Assembly: GCA_025617375.2 (NCBI GenBank)
Contig: JAMYGW020000001.1
Coordinates: 3,472,001 to 3,536,000, forward strand
Reading direction: 5' to 3'
From: Acarospora socialis
Taxonomy: Eukaryota; Ascomycota; Lecanoromycetes; Acarosporales; Acarosporaceae
DNA length: 64,000 bases
The notes under the pieces were generated by a model. That model had not been told where the DNA came from. It saw only the letters and a list, made by a program, of their open reading frames with translations, and ran no database searches. Of this stretch, positions 57,723-64,000 are shown in pieces (the first letter of the stretch is position 1; each line of letters starts with the position of its first letter). A program made the translations under genes and the position numbers.

Positions 57723-59525
57723 CCTTCTATTTATATATACCTCGGACGGCTCATCTCTGTTTCCGTCATATCAACTATCTATTGGCGCAAGAAAATCAGT
57801 CATTTCTAGGATATTGGTGTCAGGTGGGATAGGTTGTTTGACCACATTGTCTTTCTATCAGGTGTTGGGCGGTGCGGTTCGTCTGCAATATTCTAGACTA
57901 TCTATACCAGCCCGGTGTGTTGCCCGAGGGCTTCGTTTCAAGGGCTCCGTGCTTTATAAAGGGTATCGGAGTTTACGACCTGTCACCTTCGTTATATCTG
58001 TCTGGCCTTTGGAGGGGGCTTTCTGTTTCATCTGTTCGCATCTTGCACCAAATACGTTCGGCTTGCGTGGCACATGTTGCCCCAAGGTTTTCCCATATCC
58101 TGTATCTACACGCAGCTGGTATCAGTACAGCTTCTCATCCGAGATGGACAACATAACATACACCGAGAAGTTCAGGCTATATCTCTAGCCTTTCACATAC
58201 ACGCCGTCTGGCTGGCGCCCTTGATTTTGGAACTCGGATTGCCTCTGCGTAGTGCTGCTAGGGTCGTAGCCTCGTGCACCGATATCTTCGTGTCCTTGCT
58301 GCAATGCGCTCGAACTACTCTACCGTCAACGCTTCCATCACCGGCCGAGGACTGTAGCCGTGTATCTATCCTACCTTCCACAACCTAGTCCTCACTCTTC
58401 TCACCCTCGGCCTTACGTCAATTCATATCCATCCATCCCAAATACTTCGCCCCCTCTCACTCTCCATCTGACCAGATCACTACGCCCGACAAAGATAAAC
58501 GCCTCTCTCATGGACGCCCCGGTTGAGTCGAGGGCCACATCCTCGTCCGGTGTAAGTGTCAACTGAACCCGACGTTCGCGGACGATTATGCTACCTCGCC
58601 CTGATCCCAGTCTCTTACGCGAGGATAAGGAATACCGTCGCTACGATAACCGCCATCTGTAGCTTTGTTTGGCGGTCTGCTTAAACTTTAACAGACGGGA
58701 GGGAGACTCGTAGCTTTGGTAGCCTCTACTCTGTGGGCTTGATAGCCATCTCGTGCTTGTGGTATGTGTTTGTTGTTGAGAGGTAAGATTTAACGCACGT
58801 AGCAGATTGGTAAACTGGGAATAGATCTTCCCTCGGACGGAAGCGGTGGCTGTGGTGGTTCGTAGTTGCGTCTATCATGGTCCTTCTGGGACGCTATTTA
58901 CGGAATTATCGATATACGACATCTCGGTGCACGTGCACGTGCGCACTGAAGACCGTTCAGGTCATATACCGAGAAACTCGCCCGTCGCACGATTCTACGC
59001 TCATTTCCGTTACTGGGTGAGGAGAGCAGTGTCTCAGCGTTCAAGTAATCTAGTGTCCTGCGGTGCAGGTTCATCGGCGCAGCTGTCTAGATGACGATAA
59101 AGATTAGACTCTGGGCTGGAGGCTGGGTGGAGTCGTTGTGTCTACGAGAGGTCCAGCAGCATCTTGTCTGCTAGAGTACTCCTTGCCACGACTGAGGTCA
59201 GCGTTTGTAGAGTATGGGCCAAGTGTCTACGATACCGCTGCTGGCAGGTGGAACTGCGGAGATAGGTCCCTGTGCCCTACCTATAGGGTAGACCGGGCTG
59301 GAGGGAACTCGCTTGGCTCCATATCCGGGGTGGTGATTGCTTGGCGTCGACATGCTCGACGGATCGCGGCCCGGCGAATCCTTGATATGTATATGATGAA
59401 ATGTTCAACTTTTGTTGTCACCTCAACATACTGTACTCAATTAGATCAAAAGATAGAGGAATGGTAATTAAGCATTTTTGCTTCTTCATGTCAACCATTT
59501 CTCCACCTTGCAAAAGCATCTCGAC
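57723..59525. other. intergenic, nothing recognised
   Basis: About 1.8 kb between the kinase and the membrane-protein gene. Short frames only; the last 300 bases should contain the promoter of the downstream gene. Confidence 0.45.
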
Positions 59526-61079
59526 ATGGACATGTCTCACAACACACGCTTCCACCCCTCCCACGAACCGCTCCATTCGTCAAACACTCTCCAACTGCAA
59601 CATCACCAAGTCTCGGGTCCCTTTCGTTCTCTGAACCCCACAACCGCCCAATACCGACACATCGGTTTTGCGAAGCCGTTCGACTCCACCGATGAACTGT
59701 ACAACCAACCTTCGGACCCACTATCCGACCCCGAGAAAGCCCATCCCTCCAGAAACGAGCAAGGAGCCTCCGACGTCCAATTCCAATGGCGGTCGCGCGA
59801 CAACCGCAAGGGCCGCCACGCCCTGCTCGTCGAGCGCGACGACTCCCCGGACGCGAAATACATCACGCCGAAGACCACGTCGTCGGTTGCGGAGGTGCTG
59901 AAAGGCATCGGACGCATGGCGACGAAATATCCCTATTGGGACGTCTCATACCTCGTCGCCATCATCTTCACGCTGGGGTCAGTGGTGTGGGTGATCAATT
60001 CCTTCTTCGTCTGGCTACCGCTCGTTGATCCTTCAACCGAGTTCCCCGGCGAGATCGGCAACGCGGGAGGGATCACTGCGTTTATCGGGGCGACGATCTT
60101 CGAGGTCGGCAGCGTACTCCTGATGTTTGAGGCTGTGAATGAGAACCGGTCCGGGTGTTTTGGGTGGGCGCTGGAGAGAGCGCTGGAGGGGGGAAAGGTG
60201 AGGGTTCGGCCTGATAAGGAGGGGTGTAGCCATCATCATAGGAACTGGAGGAATCTAACAGGCAAGGCCAACGGTATACTTACCCCCTATCGCTTGTATG
60301 ATGGTGACGTCTGGCTGAGAATAAATAGCGGGATCCCACAGTCTGGGCTCGAGCCCCACCGACTCCGACGCTTCTCACGAGAAGTCCGCTGCACGATCGT
60401 CCAATGACCAGCGCAAAGGATGGCAGTGGTTTCCGTCCTGGCACGATCTGACGACGCACTACATCCGCGAGCTGGGCTTCTTGGCCTGCTCCGCGCAGTT
60501 CTTCGGCGCGACCATCTTCTGGATAGCGGGTTTCACAGCCCTACCGGGCATTGCCAACCATCTGACTTCTCAAGCCTTGTTGAACGGAGTCTTCTGGGTG
60601 CCGCAGATAGTAGGCGGGACGGGTTTCATTGTTTCCGGGTGAGCATACCAATATCATCTAAAGCGCCCCTTTCGTGGGATTCTCGGCTTACGAAGGTTTT
60701 CATAGAACCCTCTTTATGCTTGAGACGCAACCGAAATGGTACATCCCTGCGCCGAAGGTCCTTGGTTGGCATATTGGGTTCTGGAATCTGATCGGCGCGT
60801 TCGGCTTTACGGTAACTCATCCCAACCCAACCCCACACTCTTCCTTCTCACACGCTTCCTTCATGCACGAGCAATGCTGACGTTGTGATATCTTCGTAGC
60901 TCTGTGGTGCGCTGGGCCCTGCGTACGGCAACAGTGGCGCGCAGTTTGAATCATCGCTGGCTACGTTCTGGGGCTCGTGGGCGTTTCTGATCGGCAGTTT
61001 CGTGCAGTGGTATGAGAGTTTGGACAAGCACCCTATTGAGGAGCAACGGCGCTCGACGTCCTCGTCCACGGCTTCGTAA
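59526..61079 (+). CDS. conserved fungal multi-pass integral membrane protein
   Basis: Four exons (59526-60273, 60329-60638, 60706-60811, 60900-61079) give about 447 residues; all junctions keep frame. After a hydrophilic N-terminus of about 130 residues there are at least seven hydrophobic segments, including SYLVAIIFTLGSVVWVINSF, GGITAFIGATIFEVGSVLLM, LGFLACSAQFFGATIFWIAG, FWVPQIVGGTGFIVSG and LATFWGSWAFLIGSFVQWYE. Several repeat a GATIF/GGTGF pattern, which suggests internal duplication of a membrane module. I recognise it as a widespread but uncharacterised fungal protein and assign no function. The ATG at 59526 is preferred; another lies two codons later. Confidence 0.8.
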
Positions 61080-62414
61080 CGCTTCTTTATGAACGCGAGG
61101 ATCGTTCTGGGTCTTGCATCATCAGCTAGCATCAACATAGCCAGCGTGATCACACGGCGAGTCTACATGTCCGAACTCGATCCCGACACACCTCACATCC
61201 TCCAACCCTCCTCAGTGAGATGCCTCCGATATCCACCAGCCTTTCAACCTGCAGAAGTAGGGCTCGAGCTCATCTCGCGCCTCCACTCCCTTTCCAATCC
61301 CACCATTTGTCCGAAAAGCCTTCATGGACCAGCGCTTCGGCCCCCACCCTCAGACGCGCACGCTGACCGCTACCCATACATAACCCATTGTTCAGCCACA
61401 ATTCAACCACCGCCAACCTCAACCAGCCAATTAACACCGAAGTCGCCGAGCTCAACAACATCCCACTGCGCCGCACCCTCCCTAACTCAAACCTCGTTAA
61501 TATTAGCCGCACGTCCCTCACGAGCCAGTGGAATCAATCCGGGTCTGTAGACGCGGTCCAAACGTTCGTTTCTATTCTTGTAGGGGTCTCCACTTGGCCA
61601 TTCACCAGCTTACATTGGACATGTTGGATGCCGGTCCTGTGGCTTGGTATAGATGGGGTGGTTGGTAATGCGGGTTTCTTTGGTGGTGTGCGACACGTGG
61701 GAGGGATTTCGGGAGGGAGAAGAACTTATGTTGATCGGTTGGGAAGCTCGTGGGGTGAGGGGACGGGGGAGGAAAGGGAAGGCAAGCGGGAGGGAAGAGG
61801 AGGCGAACTGAAGGGCAGAAGGGATGGTAGAGGGACGGTAGTGGAGGGAAAGAGGTAGGGTAGCGGGCAAGGAGAGGAGAAAGCGATGTATGGGCGATGG
61901 AAGGGGGGCGCTTATTACTGTCAACGACTAGTGCAGCTAGCTATCATAGCCGGAAATGGATAGGAAAGACACAACTCCAGTTCCATCCGCCGGCAGATAC
62001 GAATGGCGTCCACTGTTCCGAGTCTGGCACGACAACTAGACGACATAGAACAAACGGACCCACGGCCCCCTGGCTCGTTCATTTCATTTTCGAATTTTCT
62101 TTTATTTTTTTCTCCTTGCGCTTTTCTAATTTATTCTATCTAAGCCTGTCCAAGTACACGATTCGTCGTAACGGTACAAGTAACGCCATCGTAAAGCAAA
62201 AGCCGTGCAGCCACCAGCACGAGGGGTATTTCCCAGTCTCAGTAACAATCTTGATCATCGTCCCTTCATAAGGTGTGATCTTTGTTAAAGCACAAACGCC
62301 GCGCCGAGCCGACCACTCGCTTCGCCGACGCCTTGCCGTGAGCGCCAGCGATGTCTGCTTTGTGAAAATGCATGTGCAGATAAAACGGACGCGTAAAGGA
62401 AAGTAAACGAAAAG
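61080..62414. other. intergenic, purine/pyrimidine-biased, no gene recognised
   Basis: About 1.3 kb. The plus strand is strikingly G-rich at 61670-61910 (runs of GGGAGG and GGAAGG). Long frames there arise from that bias and carry no domain. Confidence 0.45.
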
Positions 62415-62880
62415 TGTGTGCGGTCCAGGAGAGAAATGAGGTAGGTGGGGCGGTCCATCACTGACTGAACAGGTGTACCGGCTAGGCCTTCCTCAATCCC
62501 GTAGACATCGCCATCTTTATGCCAATAATAAGAACAAGTAAAGAAACAGTACCGAAGGTGTGCTCGCCCCAGGAGAGAAATGACGGTAGGACGGTCCATC
62601 ACTGAGGGAACAGTGCGCCAGAAATATCGTCTATGCCTTTCTCGATCCCGGAACACTACCACCTTAGTCCAGATAATGAGAGCGTAGTAATGCGAAATGA
62701 GGAGGCGAGCTCGCTCCAGGAGAGAAATGACTGTATGTCTTCCTTCGATCCCGGGAACACTACCCCCTTCGCACAGGTAACGAGAGTCGTGGTAATGCAA
62801 AGAGGTGTGCTCACTCTAAGAGAGAAATAACGGTATGTCTTCCTTCAATCCCGGGAATAACTACCACCTTTATGTAGATA
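62415..62880. repeat. four-copy imperfect tandem repeat downstream of TFIIB
   Basis: Copies start near 62415, 62559, 62705 and 62806. Each opens GTGTGCTCG-(C)CCAGGAGAGAAATGA or a close variant. The later copies continue with CTTCCTTCGATCCCGGGAA and an ACTACCACCTT-type stretch. Period is 101-146 bases. No coding frame or RNA-gene boxes run through all copies. The array begins within about 20 bases of the TFIIB stop codon, so it lies in its 3' flank. Confidence 0.75.
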
Positions 62881-62898
62881 ACTCATGTCAAAGGGAAT

Positions 62899-64000
62899 CT
62901 AACTAGGAGGCAAGAGCTTCATGTCGCCCTTCCCGTCCTTGACCCAATCCGGATCGATCAGCGCCTCTTTCTCCGCATACAGAAACTTATACGCTGTGCG
63001 GATGGTACCGTCGCTGACGCCTGCCACGGCTGCGATCTCTTTTGCCGTCTTGGGTTGCTTCATCAAATACGAGGCCATGTAAATGCATGCCCCAGCGGCA
63101 GAGAGGGGAGAACGGCCGGCGAGCGAGCCCGAGGACGTCATGCGTTCTGCCAGGTCTTCCGACACCATGGTGAGTTTGGGGGAGAGACCGAGGAGTGAGC
63201 AGAAGCGGATACAAAGCTCTTTCGGATTGGTGGATGTGGTGGTATTATAGGAATCGCTGGGGTTGACGATTCCTTTGACAAATTGATTGTTAGCATGGTG
63301 CAAGGATGCAAGCTAGCTTCAAGTTATAGCTAGACCTACCTCCACTCTGAACGACCGCATCCATCCTCTCCTTGTTCTGCGCGGCAAAGAACTTTTCGAG
63401 TGACTTGAAGATGCGGCCGATCTCTTTCTTCGACACGTTTGTCAAGGCAAAGATTTCCCTAAACGTTCGGGGATTTTTGCATTGACGACAGGCAATAAAG
63501 ATGCAGCCAGCGATTATGGCGTCTTGAGACTTGCCCTTGAAGGCCTTGGCGTCATCGACCATCTTGAATAGATGCTTGGCCGTGTCCGAAATATTTTTGG
63601 TAATGCTCCACGCATCGCAGAGCGCTCCGATCTCCTTGTAGGCCGCAAGCAGCCCTTTGGTGGCTTTATCGTGCGTAGCTTTATTCTGCGCGCGATGTAG
63701 TTCACGGCTTCGGGCCGAAGATCCGTCTCCAAAGGAAATACTTGTTTGTAACTGAGAGCCGTTGAGAAGTGGGTTGGCTCCGTCTCCAACACGAGAAGGG
63801 TCGTCGTTGCCCTGATCGTCATTCGAGAAGGTACGCCATTCGGACCGAGTATCGACGATACGATCTCCTAACACCAAACCACAAGACCCGCAAACCATAT
63901 CACCTGAAGAGAACTCCTCCACAAGGTTTGGTGGATATTCCTTGCAGTCCCTGCATATCATCTGCATGTTCAAATTTTCCCGCCATGGTTCTTCGGTTGT
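62899..64000 (-). CDS. SUA7: transcription factor TFIIB (5' end beyond the window)
   Basis: Two exons in the window (64000-63340, partial, and 63272-62899) with a 67-base intron carrying GCTAACA near its acceptor. At least 345 residues are present. The zinc ribbon shows ICRDCKEYPP and VCGSCGLVLGDRIVDTRSEW, followed by the B-finger RTFSNDDQGNDDPSRVGDG. Two cyclin folds follow: KTAKEIAAVAGVSDGTIRTAY marks the second. TFIIB bridges TBP and RNA polymerase II at core promoters. The frame stays open to the window edge through EEPWRENLNMQ, as in other fungal TFIIBs, so ATG 63967 is probably not the start and the true first residues lie outside. Confidence 0.95.

Noticed and set aside
61388-61924. 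Overlapping long frames on both strands near 61.4-61.9 kb
   Set aside because: They arise from a strongly G-rich strand; the products are low-complexity and have no start context or homology signal.
62415-62880. Tandem box C/D snoRNA genes
   Set aside because: No consistent TGATGA (C) and CTGA (D) boxes occur at fixed places in all four copies, so an RNA-gene call is not supported.

Overview
The window is nuclear DNA of a filamentous ascomycete (Pezizomycotina). Genes are split by short GT-AG introns (mostly 45-95 bases, often with CTAAC/CTGAC-like branch sites). The gene families are typical of that group: a HET-domain protein, a Pth11-like rhodopsin-fold receptor, UstYa/DUF3328 proteins, an NB-ARC/TPR STAND protein and a DUF6601 protein. 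Core eukaryotic genes (Prp4 kinase, TMA7, TFIIB, a Ran1-like kinase) show an ordinary chromosome. A Dothideomycete or close relative is likely, but the class cannot be fixed from the sequence alone. No prokaryotic operon, CRISPR array or rRNA gene was seen. Every multi-exon model was assembled by hand from splice signals and reading frame, so exon edges are predictions.

Layout. 1-1300 is an AT-rich block in which C is followed only by A or T: there is no CC, GG or CG in about the first 1.19 kb. It ends against a PAQR/haemolysin-III gene (1320-2362). Then come an SDR oxidoreductase (2624-3872), a TPR-SET protein (4822-6822), an unrecognised multi-exon gene (7149-8512) and a beta-lactamase-fold enzyme (9146-10399, minus). 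A 542-bp non-autonomous hAT element with a perfect 8-bp target duplication (10529-11070) lies upstream of that enzyme, with a second palindromic element inside it. An intron-containing tRNA-Leu(CAA) (11242-11362), a ZZ-HET gene (11624-13941) and a membrane M28 peptidase (14692-17597, minus) follow.

18-27 kb looks like an accessory or secondary-metabolite locus: two UstYa-family genes, a Pth11-like receptor, a small secreted peptide gene and a type-B carboxylesterase. UstYa proteins are oxidative tailoring or cyclising enzymes of ribosomal peptides and some other metabolites, so the small secreted ORF is the only visible precursor candidate; that link is inference. 27-37 kb returns to conserved genes: Prp4 kinase, TMA7, a proline/serine-rich fungal protein, a DAP1-like haem protein, a secreted cysteine-rich protein and a DUF6601 membrane protein.

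37.9-51 kb holds three large repeat-bearing proteins: one with about twelve 21-residue tandem repeats and an acidic tail, an ankyrin/coiled-coil protein, and an NLR-like receptor. The receptor has an alpha/beta-hydrolase (SesB-like) domain whose nucleophile-elbow residue reads Cys, then NB-ARC, then TPR. With the HET gene these are candidate self/non-self recognition genes. 51-56 kb is gene-poor and carries a nearly perfect palindromic MITE. 56-64 kb holds the Ran1-like kinase, a conserved multi-pass membrane protein, a four-copy tandem repeat and the 3' part of the TFIIB gene, which runs off the window edge.
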